Shown here piece after piece: positions 1 to 9,481 of a stretch of 64,000 bases of DNA. The translations under genes and the position numbers were made by a program. Under the pieces are notes generated by a model that ran no database searches, was not told where the DNA came from, and saw only the letters and a program-made list of their open reading frames with translations. This stretch comes from an uncultured Methanolobus sp. (GTDB lineage Archaea > Halobacteriota > Methanosarcinia > Methanosarcinales > Methanosarcinaceae): assembly GCF_963667555.1 (NCBI RefSeq), contig NZ_OY763421.1:1629562-1693561 (forward strand), read 5' to 3'. The first letter of the stretch is position 1. Every line of letters starts with the position of its first letter.

Positions 1-1
1 T

Positions 2-730
2 TCCCAGCTTGACGGTCATTTCCCGGCACGCAACCCGGAACCTAAAGATGAGAACCTCTGGATGCTGAAAAAAGCAGTAAAGGAATTCGATGCAGCACTT
101 GGTATAGCGCATGACGGTGATGCTGACAGAATGATGGCTGTGGATGAGAATGGTGGCTTTCTTTCCGGAGACGAGATGCTTGCAATCTTTGCACGCTTTG
201 AGTGTAAAGGCAATCCTAAAATTGTAGTTCCAGTTGACACATCAATGATTGTTGATGATTCCATGCCAGGTTCAATTGTTGTTCACACAAGGGTCGGAGA
301 CGTTTATGTTGCCGAGGAAATGAAGAAGTTGAAAGCTGATTTTGGAGGCGAGCCTTCCGGAAGCTGGATTTTCCCGAGAATTTCCTACTGCCCGGATGGA
401 ATTTACGCGGCAGCCCTGCTTGTTGACATTGTAAAAGAGAAGAAACTCTCGGAGCTGCGGGATGAGCTTCCGAAGTATCCTACACTCAGAAGCACAGTTG
501 CATGTGACAATGATAAAAAGGCTGCTGTCATGAAGGCTGTCAGTTCAAAACTTGAAAGCATGGGTGAAGTTTCCAGCATTGACGGTATCAGGGTTGATAT
601 GGAAGGCGGCTGGGTGCTTGTGAGACCTTCAGGAACCGAGGCAAAGATAAGAGTCACAGCAGAAGCAAGACAGAATGTTGAGGAACTGCATGCTAAGGTT
701 GAGAATATAGTAAAGGAGTGCCTCAAATGA
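2..730 (+). CDS. glmM: Phosphoglucosamine mutase (phosphohexomutase family), 3' part
   Basis: The reading frame is open from the left edge, so the N-terminal half with the catalytic serine lies outside the window. The enzyme converts glucosamine-6-P to glucosamine-1-P on the way to UDP-GlcNAc, in the cytoplasm. Visible family landmarks are the metal-binding loop HDGDADR (about nt 110-130), the sugar-recognition loop GGEPSGSW (about nt 345-370), typical of archaeal GlmM rather than of phosphomannomutase, and the C-terminal phosphate-binding loop [12 protein letters not shown]. The stop overlaps the next start as ATGA, and the next gene makes the following step, which supports the GlmM assignment. 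Bifunctional phosphomannomutase activity cannot be excluded. Confidence 0.9.
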   Translation, partial: SQLDGHFPARNPEPKDENLWMLKKAVKEFDAALGIAHDGDADRMMAVDENGGFLSGDEMLAIFARFECKGNPKIVVPVDTSMIVDDSMPGSIVVHTRVGDVYVAEEMKKLKADFGGEPSGSWIFPRISYCPDGIYAAALLVDIVKEKKLSELRDELPKYPTLRSTVACDNDKKAAVMKAVSSKLESMGEVSSIDGIRVDMEGGWVLVRPSGTEAKIRVTAEARQNVEELHAKVENIVKECLK

Positions 731-1935
731 AAGTCGTAATTCTGGCTGCCGGTGAAGGCACACGCATGAGGCCACTTACCGCTTCAAAACCAAAAGTGAT
801 GCTACCAATTGCTAACAAGCCAATGATAGAACACACCATCAATGCTGCTATTGAGGCAGGTGTGAAGGAATTCCTTATTGTGACAGGCTACCGTGAAGAT
901 GCTATCAGGAATTACTTCAAAGATGGCAGTCACCTTGGGATCAGCGTTGAGTACGTACGTCAGGAAGAGCAACTTGGAACTGCAAACGCTATTGGTTGTG
1001 CAGAAGGCTTTGTAGAAGGTCACTTTATAGTGCTTAACGGGGACATGCTTGTCAGCACAGAACATATCGCTCATCTTGTATCAAGAACTGAAGATGCCAT
1101 TATAAGTGTCAAGAAGGTGGAAAACCCTTCCCAGTTCGGAGTAATTGAAACCGATGGAGATAAAGTCACACGCATCATTGAAAAGCCTAAAAACCCGCCT
1201 ACTAACCTTGCAAATGCAGGCATATACCTTTTCCATGAAGCTATTTTCGATTATATTGCAAAGACCGGGAAATCATCAAGGGGAGAATACGAAATTACTG
1301 ATTCCCTGCAGATGATGATTGATGCTGGTCTTAATGTAGGTTATGAGCTTCTGGAAACCGAGTGGATCGATATTGGCAGGCCATGGGATATCCTGGACGC
1401 AAACAAGGTACTGCTTGAGAATATCGATAATACACGTGAAGGAACAATTGAGCCTTACGCAACCCTGCATGGAACTGTGAAGGTTGGAAAGAACACAATA
1501 ATCAGGAACGGTGCCTATATTATGGGCCCGGTCATAATTGGCGACAATTGTGATATCGGTCCCAACTGCTTTATCAGGGCTTCAACTGCAATCGGAAACA
1601 GTGCCCACATAGGCAATGCTGTTGAGATCAAGAACAGCGTAATAATGGATGGTACAAAAATAGGACACCTCAGTTATGTTGGTGACAGTGTCATAGGAAC
1701 TAACTGTAATTTCGGTGCCGGTACAAAGGTTGCAAATCTCAGGCACGACAACAAGAATGTGAAATCAGTTATCAAAGGCGAAGTAGTGGACACAGGAAGA
1801 AGAAAGCTCGGTGTAATCATGGGTGATGATGTGCATACAGGCATCAATTCCAGTATCAACATAGGTACCGTAATGGAAGCCGGAAGTTCCACAATGCCTG
1901 GTGAAGTTCTGATGTACAGAAGAAAGACTAATTAA
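727..1935 (+). CDS. glmU: Bifunctional sugar-1-phosphate nucleotidylyltransferase/acetyltransferase (archaeal GlmU-like)
   Basis: The N-terminal half is a Rossmann-like nucleotidyltransferase with the signature [13 protein letters not shown] and [14 protein letters not shown] at residues 5-40, and LNGDML around residue 105. The C-terminal half (from about residue 240) is a left-handed beta-helix of hexapeptide repeats (for example [13 protein letters not shown]), the acyltransferase type. About 402 residues is normal for archaeal GlmU-like enzymes that form UDP-GlcNAc from GlcN-1-P. A GTG lies 9 nt further upstream, but the GGAG at 715-718 overlaps that codon, so the ATG with about 8 nt spacing is preferred. 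It is translationally coupled to glmM through ATGA. Confidence 0.9.
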   Translation: MKVVILAAGEGTRMRPLTASKPKVMLPIANKPMIEHTINAAIEAGVKEFLIVTGYREDAIRNYFKDGSHLGISVEYVRQEEQLGTANAIGCAEGFVEGHFIVLNGDMLVSTEHIAHLVSRTEDAIISVKKVENPSQFGVIETDGDKVTRIIEKPKNPPTNLANAGIYLFHEAIFDYIAKTGKSSRGEYEITDSLQMMIDAGLNVGYELLETEWIDIGRPWDILDANKVLLENIDNTREGTIEPYATLHGTVKVGKNTIIRNGAYIMGPVIIGDNCDIGPNCFIRASTAIGNSAHIGNAVEIKNSVIMDGTKIGHLSYVGDSVIGTNCNFGAGTKVANLRHDNKNVKSVIKGEVVDTGRRKLGVIMGDDVHTGINSSINIGTVMEAGSSTMPGEVLMYRRKTN

Positions 1936-1966
1936 GACTCGCTTCTATCTTGATTCGGAGATTCGG

Positions 1967-3307
1967 ATGAACTTAAATATCGAGATGCAAAAACTCAAGG
2001 AACTGGCACGTGAAGCCGCAGACGTAATTGAGAAATACGAACGTGTACGTGTGATTTCCCATAATGATGCCGACGGCCTGACATCAGCCGGCATTATCTG
2101 CCAGGCTCTTTTAAGACAGGACATCCGTTTTCATACATCCATTGTGCCGCGTCTTGATAAATCCGTTGTGGACATGGTGAAGGAGACCACAGCAGACGAT
2201 GACCTTGTGATTTTCTGTGACATGGGCAGCGGCCAGTCAGACATGATCTCCGAGATCAAGCAGGATATAGTTGTACTTGACCACCACGTTCCGGTTGGCA
2301 AATCTCCTGCAAAGGTGCTGGTAAATCCTCACATTGTGGGAATTGACGGTGCAATGCACATATCCGGCTCTGGAGTCACATTCTTTGTTGCAATGGAAAT
2401 GGAACCTGCAAATGTTGACCTTTCAGGACTTGCTATTGCAGGCGCTGTGGGTGACAAGCAGATCTTCAGTACTCTTAACGGTCATATTCTTGAGGAGGCT
2501 GTTAATGCTGAAGTTGTTTCTATTAAGAAAGGACTTAGAATTGGTGACGGTGACGTTGCAAAGGTGCTTGAGTACACACCAGAACCTTATCTTGATATAA
2601 CCGGTGACAGTGAAAAGATAGCGCAATTCCTTGATTTCCTTGGAATTGAAGGAAATATCCAAGACCTGAGCCCTGACAAAACAAAAGCACTTACTTCAGC
2701 TGTTGCGCTCAAGCTTGCAAAACATGCCAGTCCTGAAGCAATTGATGCGGCAATCGGTGATGTTTACATTCTGAACAAAGAGATAGTTTCCAATGTCTAT
2801 GACCTTGTTGCAATTCTCAATACCTGCGGTAAGGCTGAAAAATATGGCATGGGACTTTCCATATGCCTGAAAGATAAAACACATCTGGAAGAAGCAAGGG
2901 ACATGGCAATCTCCCACCAGATATCTATTGTGGAGAATATCAAAAAAGGCATGGATATGGTCAAAGAAGGAAAAAGTATCGGTTACCTGATCGGCACCGA
3001 CATGGAGTCTACAGGTATGATCGCCAGTACTTTTGTCAGGTATGTAAATCCTGAAATGCCTTTTGTTGCAGTGAATCAGGTCGATGATCTTGTGAAAGTT
3101 TCCGCAAGAGGCACCCGCGCACTTGTAGGAAAAGGACTTGACCTTTCATTTGCACTCCGCGAGGCTGCAAAGTTAGTTGGCGGTGAAGGCGGTGGACATA
3201 ATGTTGCATCCGGTGCATCAATACCACCTGGAACTGCCGAGCAGTTCATCGCTAAGGTTGATGAGATAGTTGCAGAACAACTCCCAAAGCAGGAGAAAAC
3301 TGAATGA
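1967..3307 (+). CDS. recJ: DHH-family single-strand exonuclease, archaeal RecJ/GAN type
   Basis: The 446-residue protein has a DHH phosphoesterase core: motif I SHNDADGLTSAG (about residues 31-42), a metal-binding CDMGSG stretch and the name-giving LDHHVP (about residue 105). A C-terminal DHHA1 domain carries GGEGGGHNVASGAS. The family consists of Mn-dependent 5'-3' or 3'-5' exonucleases; in archaea, homologues (GAN, RecJ-like) associate with the GINS complex in replication and repair. The gene lies 31 nt after glmU and its stop overlaps pcc1 (ATGA), so it is probably in one transcript with the KEOPS subunit. Exact polarity and substrate cannot be read from sequence. Confidence 0.88.
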   Translation: MNLNIEMQKLKELAREAADVIEKYERVRVISHNDADGLTSAGIICQALLRQDIRFHTSIVPRLDKSVVDMVKETTADDDLVIFCDMGSGQSDMISEIKQDIVVLDHHVPVGKSPAKVLVNPHIVGIDGAMHISGSGVTFFVAMEMEPANVDLSGLAIAGAVGDKQIFSTLNGHILEEAVNAEVVSIKKGLRIGDGDVAKVLEYTPEPYLDITGDSEKIAQFLDFLGIEGNIQDLSPDKTKALTSAVALKLAKHASPEAIDAAIGDVYILNKEIVSNVYDLVAILNTCGKAEKYGMGLSICLKDKTHLEEARDMAISHQISIVENIKKGMDMVKEGKSIGYLIGTDMESTGMIASTFVRYVNPEMPFVAVNQVDDLVKVSARGTRALVGKGLDLSFALREAAKLVGGEGGGHNVASGASIPPGTAEQFIAKVDEIVAEQLPKQEKTE

Positions 3308-3537
3308 AAATTACTACAACTATTGAATTCAAGGACGAAGGTGCCATACAGGTAGCTAAGAGAATTGCAGATTCACTGGCTCCTGATAACCTGACAAATA
3401 TGCATACTGAAGTCAAGGATGACAGTGTGTGCATTCATATTTCCACAGAAAAGATAACTTCACTCATTGCCACTGTGGATGATCTGCTGATGAATGCAAA
3501 ACTGGCAGAAGAGATAGCAGAAGACCTTGAAGATTGA
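3304..3537 (+). CDS. pcc1: KEOPS complex subunit Pcc1
   Basis: This 77-residue protein has the size and pattern of Pcc1, the dimerising subunit of the KEOPS/EKC complex that makes the N6-threonylcarbamoyl modification (t6A) at position 37 of ANN-decoding tRNAs. It has beta-strands at the N terminus (KITTTIEF), the segment ARRIADSL-like AKRIADSLAPDN, a central CIHIST strand and a C-terminal helix ending in acidic residues. It overlaps the DHH exonuclease by ATGA. A T-rich tract (CTTTTTTT) lies 5 nt after the stop and would serve as an archaeal terminator. The pairing of recJ-like and pcc1 genes is familiar in methanogens. Confidence 0.88.
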   Translation: MKITTTIEFKDEGAIQVAKRIADSLAPDNLTNMHTEVKDDSVCIHISTEKITSLIATVDDLLMNAKLAEEIAEDLED

Positions 3538-3608
3538 GGTTTCTTTTTTTGACTCTGTAGAACGCATGTATAATACATCATTGAGATAATATGTAGCCAG
3601 AAGGCAGT

Positions 3609-3965
3609 TCAGTTTGACTCCTTGCTTTTGTTCTTATATTCTTGTACCCAAATCCCAATTTCATAAAGTGACTGGATTAATATAACTAAACATGTTAAAA
3701 ACAATCCACCAAACCAAAACGCTAGCAATGTATAAAGTATACCTTCTTTAAGTACTAACCAATGTATAATGAATAGGTATGCTGTGGAAACAATAGAACT
3801 TAAAATTAGTATTGGAATAGCGAACTGTCCATTGCCAATACCACAATGTTCTACTAAGTAAAAGGCTATTAACAAAAAAACAAAGAACCAGTATTTGTAA
3901 GGCATGTTTTTTGTTGAAAAACCCAAAATAGTCCTCCTTCTTGAAAAGTAAACATTCACGTACAA
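3609..3965 (-). CDS. Small multi-pass membrane protein, unrecognised
   Basis: A 118-residue product with three strongly hydrophobic segments (about residues 25-40, 48-72 and 76-98) and a basic tail (EYKNKSKESN). I recognise no family. The gene is markedly more AT-rich than the neighbouring housekeeping genes, and the start lacks a clear Shine-Dalgarno sequence, so it may be a recent acquisition or a poorly conserved lineage gene. It could be spurious, but the long uninterrupted hydrophobic reading frame in an AT-rich stretch argues for a real gene. Confidence 0.5.
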   Translation of the reverse strand: MYVNVYFSRRRTILGFSTKNMPYKYWFFVFLLIAFYLVEHCGIGNGQFAIPILILSSIVSTAYLFIIHWLVLKEGILYTLLAFWFGGLFLTCLVILIQSLYEIGIWVQEYKNKSKESN

Positions 3966-4279
3966 TCTTAATACTACTTAAACAGATTATTATTGATAAT
4001 ATAGGATATCATTCCTGCTAAGAATATACTACTTCCAATAATTTACAGTCACCCGTACTCCTCGTAAATATATGAAAAGTTATATTCAATTAATATAGAT
4101 AATTATACCTTTTAGGATTGTGCCGGCTTCGCCGTGACCCTTCGGGATGGATGGAGTTATTCATGATTTCCGATTAGCAAAACTATTGTCTGTCGCACCC
4201 TTGTGTTTATGATAATTCTGCAAAAGTTCATTAGGAAAGAAATATCAGTGCGACCATCCACCGCAGGCGGCACGTTCCT
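3966..4279. other. Intergenic stretch with GC-rich mini-hairpins
   Basis: No reading frame here is convincing. The DNA is AT-rich except for three short GC-rich inverted repeats: CGGC-TTC-GCCG at 4124-4134, CCC-TTC-GGG at 4138-4146 and CCGC-AG-GCGG at 4261-4270. Similar mini-hairpins occur elsewhere in the window (see the repeat entries). Confidence 0.6.
4124..4146. repeat. Tandem GC-rich mini-hairpins with TTC loops
   Basis: Two adjacent short inverted repeats, CGGC-TTC-GCCG and CCC-TTC-GGG, sit in a strongly AT-rich intergenic region. They share the triloop style (TTC or GAA) of the hairpins at 10583, 10729 and 33638. They are not followed by a T-run, so they do not look like classical terminators. 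Confidence 0.5.
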
Positions 4280-4855
4280 TTATTCCAGTTCCCACAGATG
4301 TCTATTGTTATCAATCAGAGTATTCTGTTCTTCAATCCTTGAACGCTGGTAAATAAGAGCTGCCGGATGATATATTTTCAGAAGGGTATATTTTCCATTC
4401 ACTGCCCTTGGAACTCCCCATTCCAGTTTTTCTCCGTCACAAAATGCTTTCTCTGCGGTGTTTCCAAGCAGGATTACTACTTTTGGATTTAGCAATTGAA
4501 TCTGTGCTTCAAGAAATGGTTTGCAGGCTTTGATCTCACTTTTGAGAGGGTTGCGGTTTTTAGGAGGGCGACATTTGATTGTATTTATGACAGCGTAGTC
4601 ATCGCCTGAGAGTCCCATGTATTCCAGCATACCGTCAAGGTTCTTGCCTGCCCTGCCACAGAAAGGGATGCCGGTTTCATCTTCATTCTTTCCTGGTGCT
4701 TCGCCTACAAAAACAACCCTCGGAGTTCTGGAGCCTTTACTGATTACTTTATTGGTTACAGTCTCATGAAGCTGGCAGTCTGTACACTCAAGTATTTCTT
4801 TTTCAACTGCTTCAAATCCCTGTTCTACAAGTTCAATTACTGACCTGACTGCCAT
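4280..4855 (-). CDS. Family 4 uracil-DNA glycosylase
   Basis: A 191-residue DNA-repair enzyme that removes uracil from DNA. Motif A GEAPGKNEDETGIPFCG (about residues 51-67) and the C-terminal motif HPAALI (about residue 166) are the family-4 signatures. Four cysteines in the spacing expected for the 4Fe-4S cluster are visible: the ECTDCQ pair near residue 23-26, then KCRPP and ACKPF near residues 95 and 110. Its length matches the family. Start: ATG after GTGAT with short spacing. It stands alone between convergent and divergent neighbours. Confidence 0.9.
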   Translation of the reverse strand: MAVRSVIELVEQGFEAVEKEILECTDCQLHETVTNKVISKGSRTPRVVFVGEAPGKNEDETGIPFCGRAGKNLDGMLEYMGLSGDDYAVINTIKCRPPKNRNPLKSEIKACKPFLEAQIQLLNPKVVILLGNTAEKAFCDGEKLEWGVPRAVNGKYTLLKIYHPAALIYQRSRIEEQNTLIDNNRHLWELE

Positions 4856-4900
4856 ATTATCACTGTTCCAATCTTTGTTTCAACTTTAATTTACAATCCA

Positions 4901-5830
4901 TTATGCCTGTTTCAGTTTTTCTACCTGCAATGCTTCCATGAAGCGGATCTGCTCTGAAATGAATGTATTGTATGGCGCATTGATTCCAAGTTTCTTTGCC
5001 CTTGATACTACTGCACCGTTGAGGAAATCTATCTCAGTTTTCCTTCCGGAAGTGATATCCTGATACATGGATGAATGATGCTCTGCGGTATTAGGAAGCT
5101 GGAAGTCATGCAGGAAAGTAAGGTATTCTTCTGCTGTTTTCCAGGGAAGTACAACACCTTCTGCTTCAGTGACCTTGAAAGCCTCATGAACGATGTTCTC
5201 AATAATAGTCCATGCATGTGAGTTCTCAAGCTTCCCGTATGGAACTCCCATGACTGCACCAAGAGGGTTGAGGGCTGAATTGTAGAGAACCTTAGACCAG
5301 ACAGAACTCATAATGTTCTCTGTTCCGTTTACCTGAATACCTGCACTTTTAACCAGTTCTACAAGTCTAAGCACGCTGTCATCAAGTCCTGAAGGGAACC
5401 TTCCGAGGTTCATTGGCCCGGTTTCAACGGATACATGTATCTGTGCATCGCCTGCCCATTCAAAACCTGTAATTATGGTGCCTCCGATTACTTTATCGGT
5501 GTACTTTGCAATGATCTCCTCGTTGCCAAGGCCGTTCTGCATGCTGATAACTTCCCTGCCATTGATTATATCTGCGAACTGTTCGCAGATAGATTCTGTT
5601 GCAGTGGACTTGGAAGAAATGAAAATATAATCATAATCATCTTTTGGAGCATCTTCTGAACAACTGACTTTACAGGTGGCTTCGCCCCAGATACCTGTCA
5701 TCTTAAAACCATCGGTTTTTATTTTGTCAGCATGTCTCTGGCGGCATACTGCATGTACATCACAAACAGAAGATAATTTTGCAGCAAGGGTCAGACCTAC
5801 TGCTCCTGCACCTAATATCAGGACTTTCAT
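4901..5830 (-). CDS. panE: 2-dehydropantoate 2-reductase (ketopantoate reductase)
   Basis: An NAD(P)-dependent reductase that forms pantoate for coenzyme A. The N-terminal dinucleotide-binding motif is LILGAGAVGLTLAAKL, followed by the conserved ISSKST region and the C-terminal ApbA domain with NPLGAVMGVPYG and the substrate-binding segment around GRKTEIDFLNGAVV. An in-frame ATG 21 nt upstream exists, but AGAGGTG directly precedes the chosen ATG at 4-nt spacing and the Rossmann fold starts right there, so the shorter 309-residue form is preferred. It is monocistronic. Confidence 0.88.
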   Translation of the reverse strand: MKVLILGAGAVGLTLAAKLSSVCDVHAVCRQRHADKIKTDGFKMTGIWGEATCKVSCSEDAPKDDYDYIFISSKSTATESICEQFADIINGREVISMQNGLGNEEIIAKYTDKVIGGTIITGFEWAGDAQIHVSVETGPMNLGRFPSGLDDSVLRLVELVKSAGIQVNGTENIMSSVWSKVLYNSALNPLGAVMGVPYGKLENSHAWTIIENIVHEAFKVTEAEGVVLPWKTAEEYLTFLHDFQLPNTAEHHSSMYQDITSGRKTEIDFLNGAVVSRAKKLGINAPYNTFISEQIRFMEALQVEKLKQA

Positions 5831-5993
5831 AGAGCACCTCTTTTTTGCCATAGATGCTTTTTTCCGTTAAAAGAATAACTCTTGGAGACTGACCAATTAA
5901 GAGAAGCTCTTAATTAGCAAAAGATACATCTTGCATAAAGTAGCCTGAGGGCTGGAAATAACAATAACGTTCATAAAAAGCAGTAATAGCTGC

Positions 5994-6003
5994 TTAATTT
6001 ATA
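5994..6003 (+). promoter_or_regulatory. Candidate TATA box for serS
   Basis: TTAATTTATA lies about 40 nt upstream of the serS start codon, which would place transcription initiation near 6025 and leave a short leader containing the GAGG Shine-Dalgarno. Inferred from archaeal promoter spacing only. Confidence 0.4.
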
Positions 6004-6041
6004 ATTTACCCTATCACAATAATACAGAGGAATGGAAATCT

Positions 6042-7613
6042 ATGGAAGCAAAGAAAAGAGATGAATGCTGTCCGGCAGATAAACCGGAGGGTGCAGGAAT
6101 TACAATCGACTTCAAATTCAGGCTGGAGTGTTCCCTTAAGACAAGTGCGGATGCCAGCAAAGCAACTGATGTTGTCGCTGCATACATTGAAGAGGCTAAC
6201 AAAACCATTCTTACAAAAGGCGCTCCGGAAGGCCAGGGTGCAAAGATCACAGCATGGAGTGTTGAAGCTGACAGGATAAAGCTGACATTTGAGTCCGGAA
6301 GGCATGTACGTGTCCACGATGCGCTGCTCCGTATGAGAAAGCCTCTTGCAGCAAAACTTGGAAAGGAATTCAAGATTGGTATCCGTGGAATTGAGGTTGA
6401 TTCATACACAATTGAGATTCCTTCTGAAAAAGAACTTCCTCCAATGAAAATCCCTTATGTTGCAGAAATGACCTATGAAGGCGGAATACTCAAGCTGGCC
6501 CTTGATGTTGATGAGTCTGCAATGTCAAACCGTGTTCCAGACAGGATACTTTCCCTTATGGAAGATAAGCTGGAACAGAGAACTTACGGTGGAAAGACCG
6601 AGCACTGGAATGTACTCTGGCAGAGTGAGAAGAAGGAACACAAGTTCTCAGATGACCCGACAAAGGCCATGATGGAAGCCGGCTGGCTCAAGAGAGGTGC
6701 CAGCAGGGGACAGTGGATCCATGGCCCGCAGTCCACAAGGATGTTCAGGACCTTTGAGAGAATCGTTCTGGAGGAACTTCTCGAACCGCTTGGATACAGG
6801 GAAATGATATTCCCAAAGCTTGTACCATGGGAAGTCTGGCAGAAATCCGGACATGCAAAGGGTGTTTATCCTGAAATTTACTACGTCTGTCCTCCAAAGA
6901 CAAGAGACCCTGAGTTCTGGGAGGAAGTTATTGATCATTACAAGGTAACACTTGAGGTTCCAACATCCCTTATCAAAGAGAAGATCGGTGATCCGATTGG
7001 TGGAATGTGCTATGCACAGTGTCCTCCGTTCTGGCCATACCTGCAGGGCGAGACAATCCCTACTGACGAGTTCCCTATAAAGGTGTTCGACAGGTCCGGA
7101 ACCTCACACAGGTACGAGAGTGGTGGAATCCATGGTATGGAGCGTGTGGACGAGTTCCACAGGATCGAGATTCTCTGGGTTGGCACCAAAGAACAGGTAA
7201 TCAAGACTGCAAACGAACTCCATGAGAAGTACATGTACATCTTCAACGAGCTTCTTGATCTTGAATGGAGAAAGGCATGGGTTACACCATGGTTCATGGC
7301 ACAGGAAGGACTTACAGGAGTTTCCGAGCAGACTGAAGCCGGTACAACTGATTATGAAGCTGTGCTCCCTTACCGTGGCGAGGATGCTGAGTGGCTGGAA
7401 TTCCAGAATGTAAGTGTGAATGGAAACAAGTATCCATCTGGATTTAATGTCAAATGCCAGTCCGGCGAGGAACTCTGGTCAGGATGTTCCGGTGTGGGAC
7501 TTGAGAGATGGGCTTCAGCTTTCTTTGCACAGAAAGGAATTGACCCTGAGAACTGGCCTGAGGAATTCAGGAAGAGAGTGGGAGAAGTGCCAAGGGGAAT
7601 CAGGTTCCTCTGA
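6042..7613 (+). CDS. serS: Seryl-tRNA synthetase, rare methanogen type (SerRS type 2)
   Basis: A class II aminoacyl-tRNA synthetase that charges tRNA-Ser and uses an active-site zinc ion. The sequence follows the known Methanosarcina atypical SerRS closely: N-terminal tRNA-binding domain, [15 protein letters not shown] segment, motif 2 region with [12 protein letters not shown] (zinc-ligand Cys), [17 protein letters not shown] (zinc-ligand Glu), and motif 3 [11 protein letters not shown] (third ligand Cys). At 523 residues it is about 20 longer than the Methanosarcina form; the extra N terminus holds a CC pair ([11 protein letters not shown]) and has no downstream alternative start before the domain. 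GAGG lies 11 nt before the ATG. A hairpin terminator follows the gene. Confidence 0.95.
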   Translation: MEAKKRDECCPADKPEGAGITIDFKFRLECSLKTSADASKATDVVAAYIEEANKTILTKGAPEGQGAKITAWSVEADRIKLTFESGRHVRVHDALLRMRKPLAAKLGKEFKIGIRGIEVDSYTIEIPSEKELPPMKIPYVAEMTYEGGILKLALDVDESAMSNRVPDRILSLMEDKLEQRTYGGKTEHWNVLWQSEKKEHKFSDDPTKAMMEAGWLKRGASRGQWIHGPQSTRMFRTFERIVLEELLEPLGYREMIFPKLVPWEVWQKSGHAKGVYPEIYYVCPPKTRDPEFWEEVIDHYKVTLEVPTSLIKEKIGDPIGGMCYAQCPPFWPYLQGETIPTDEFPIKVFDRSGTSHRYESGGIHGMERVDEFHRIEILWVGTKEQVIKTANELHEKYMYIFNELLDLEWRKAWVTPWFMAQEGLTGVSEQTEAGTTDYEAVLPYRGEDAEWLEFQNVSVNGNKYPSGFNVKCQSGEELWSGCSGVGLERWASAFFAQKGIDPENWPEEFRKRVGEVPRGIRFL

Positions 7614-7654
7614 TTTCTCACATTACTATTTTTTGCTTTTAACTAAAATTGAGA

Positions 7655-7679
7655 TTCTGATGGGGGAAATCCATCAGAA
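7655..7679 (+). terminator. Hairpin downstream of serS
   Basis: Perfect 9-bp inverted repeat TTCTGATGG / CCATCAGAA with a 7-nt loop, about 40 nt after the serS stop and followed within a few bases by CTTTTTC. Likely end of the serS transcript. Confidence 0.55.
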
Positions 7680-7711
7680 CTATCTACTTTTTCAAAAATA
7701 AAGATTTGTAT

Positions 7712-8362
7712 TTAACTTTGTGATCTGGTTCTTTGTATCAGATCAATAAACTCCCTGGTCTCTCTTTCAACATCATCGCTGCATACTACCGCAGAGATAA
7801 CAACCAGACTGTCAGCACCGCCAAGGATAACACTTTCACTGTTCTGCTTATTGATGCCACCTATAGCAACAATAGGGATTTTGATAGCATCTTTCACAGC
7901 TCTGATGCTTTCTGGACCGATGCCATTTCCGGCATCTTTCTTGGTTGATGTGTTGAAGATCGGACTAAGTCCCACATAATCTGCACCCATTCTCTGAGCC
8001 TCAAGAGCCTCCTCTACATTATGAACTGTAAGGCCGATTATTTTATCCGGTCCGATAAGCTCTCTTGCAATACCTATTGGCATGTCGTCCTGTCCGATAT
8101 GCACACCATCAGCATCAACGGCCAGAGCAACATCCACACGGTCATTTACAAGAAAAATTGACTTGATGCCACATAGTGTTTTTATCTGTGCGGCTTCGAT
8201 AATCATATCCTTGGTACTGATGGATTTCTCACGATACTGTATTATCCTGCATCCTGCAGCAACCGCTTTTTCCACATCCGAAAGCGTACCTTTTTTTGAC
8301 AGACCGGAGTCTGTCACAAGGTAGAAATCAATTTCATCCAGCAATGATCTTTTGTCAGTCAT
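7712..8362 (-). CDS. thiE: Thiamine-phosphate synthase
   Basis: Joins HMP-pyrophosphate and thiazole phosphate to give thiamine monophosphate. Typical ThiE features: FYLVTDSGL near the N terminus, [10 protein letters not shown] (pyrophosphate/HMP binding), [55 protein letters not shown] and VAIGGIN. A GTG 12 nt upstream is an alternative start overlapping thiM; the ATG just 5 nt after the thiM stop is preferred. Forms a two-gene operon with thiM. About 216 residues, normal for the family. Confidence 0.9.
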   Translation of the reverse strand: MTDKRSLLDEIDFYLVTDSGLSKKGTLSDVEKAVAAGCRIIQYREKSISTKDMIIEAAQIKTLCGIKSIFLVNDRVDVALAVDADGVHIGQDDMPIGIARELIGPDKIIGLTVHNVEEALEAQRMGADYVGLSPIFNTSTKKDAGNGIGPESIRAVKDAIKIPIVAIGGINKQNSESVILGGADSLVVISAVVCSDDVERETREFIDLIQRTRSQS

Positions 8363-8367
8363 CGGTT

Positions 8368-9153
8368 TCAGCACTCTTCAAAGTTCATCATGGACTGTGC
8401 TTTTTCATCTGAAAGGTTGTAGACCTCGTCATATAGATACATCTTGAATGTGCCAGGACCTGCGGACTTTTCTGCTGCAAGCTGTCCTGCGATTCCGAAA
8501 TAGCAGAGAGCATCCTTTGCAGCTTCACATAGGTCAGAGTTTACTCCGGCAAAGGAACCGATTATTGATGCGGCCATGCATCCTGTTCCGACAATTGAAC
8601 CCATGAGTTCGTGTCCGTTCTTAACAACGAATGTCCTTTCTCCGTCACTGATAATATCCTCAACACCGGTCATTACAACTACACATGACCTGGCTTTTGC
8701 GAATTCCTTTGCAATCTTCTTAGGATCTGCTTCAATGGATGTAGCCTCTACTCCCCTTGTAATTGCATTCTCACCTGCGAGCTTTGCGATCTCGGAATAG
8801 TTTCCTTTGATAATATCCACATGGACGGAATCAAGTATTTTTGCAGCCATTTCATCACGGAACTTTGTTGCACCGACCCCTACTGCATCAAGGACCACAG
8901 GCATGCTCTTCTCGTTTGCAGCCTTTGCAGAAAGGACCATTGCATCGATGAGCTCTGTTGTAAGAGTTCCGATATTAAGGACGAAAACCGTGGAAATGCC
9001 TGTCATGTCAGCACATTCTTCCGGGGCATGAGCCATAATTGGAAGAGCACCGAACGCTCTTGTCATATTAGCACAGTCATATATCGTTACCCAGTTTGTT
9101 ATGTGATGTACAAGCGGTTTAGATTCCCTTATAGATTCAAGCGGATTTTTCAT
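8368..9153 (-). CDS. thiM: Hydroxyethylthiazole kinase
   Basis: Phosphorylates the thiazole alcohol (salvage or recycling) for coupling by the downstream ThiE. Signature segments: [25 protein letters not shown] N terminus, [14 protein letters not shown] (substrate-side loop), [27 protein letters not shown] and the C-terminal anion hole [15 protein letters not shown] with the catalytic cysteine. At 261 residues it has the family length. First gene of the thiM-thiE operon. Confidence 0.92.
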   Translation of the reverse strand: MKNPLESIRESKPLVHHITNWVTIYDCANMTRAFGALPIMAHAPEECADMTGISTVFVLNIGTLTTELIDAMVLSAKAANEKSMPVVLDAVGVGATKFRDEMAAKILDSVHVDIIKGNYSEIAKLAGENAITRGVEATSIEADPKKIAKEFAKARSCVVVMTGVEDIISDGERTFVVKNGHELMGSIVGTGCMAASIIGSFAGVNSDLCEAAKDALCYFGIAGQLAAEKSAGPGTFKMYLYDEVYNLSDEKAQSMMNFEEC

Positions 9154-9241
9154 TGAAGTGCCCCTTTGAGTATATTATATTGGTAATTATAAAATCAACA
9201 AAGACTGTTTTGCCAGTTATCCAACTGTGACTGCCATAGAG

Positions 9242-9264
9242 AAGTATTTATTCATAAAATACTT
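9242..9264. promoter_or_regulatory. 8-bp dyad upstream of thiM, candidate operator
   Basis: Perfect inverted repeat AAGTATTT-(7)-AAATACTT in the divergent region between thiM and rps3ae, about 90 nt before the thiM start. It could bind a regulator of the thiamine operon (ThiR-type regulators are known in archaea), but no such assignment can be made from the motif alone. I looked for a TPP riboswitch and found no recognisable core. Confidence 0.3.
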
Positions 9265-9332
9265 TTTGTAACCATTGCTGGCTGGATCCATACTAGATAC
9301 AGGTTCCTTCTGGATCAGACCTAACCGATTTG

Positions 9333-9342
9333 TTTATATATA
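9333..9342 (+). promoter_or_regulatory. Candidate TATA box for rps3ae
   Basis: TTTATATATA preceded by a GATTTG stretch; transcription would start near 9365. The long leader is common for ribosomal genes in methanogens, but this is inference. Confidence 0.35.
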
Positions 9343-9481
9343 GATATGCATACTATAGAGAGCCAATTTATCAGTGCATACATTATTTCATAATTATCTA
9401 TGACAGCTCGTTGAACAATTACAGATTACAAATTTCACTAAATTATATTATTAAATCACACTCATCTGGAGGAATTATTAC

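Larger units (their letters stand above)
9154..9481. other. Divergent intergenic region thiM / rps3ae
   Basis: No gene. It holds the dyad at 9242-9264, a short palindrome TGGATCCA at 9283-9290, and a TATA-like element at 9333-9342. The distance from that element to the rps3ae start implies a leader of roughly 115 nt. Confidence 0.55.

Noticed and set aside
9154..9330. Possible TPP riboswitch upstream of thiM
   Set aside because: I looked for the CTGAGA and ACCTGAAC-type core on the minus strand and found no match.
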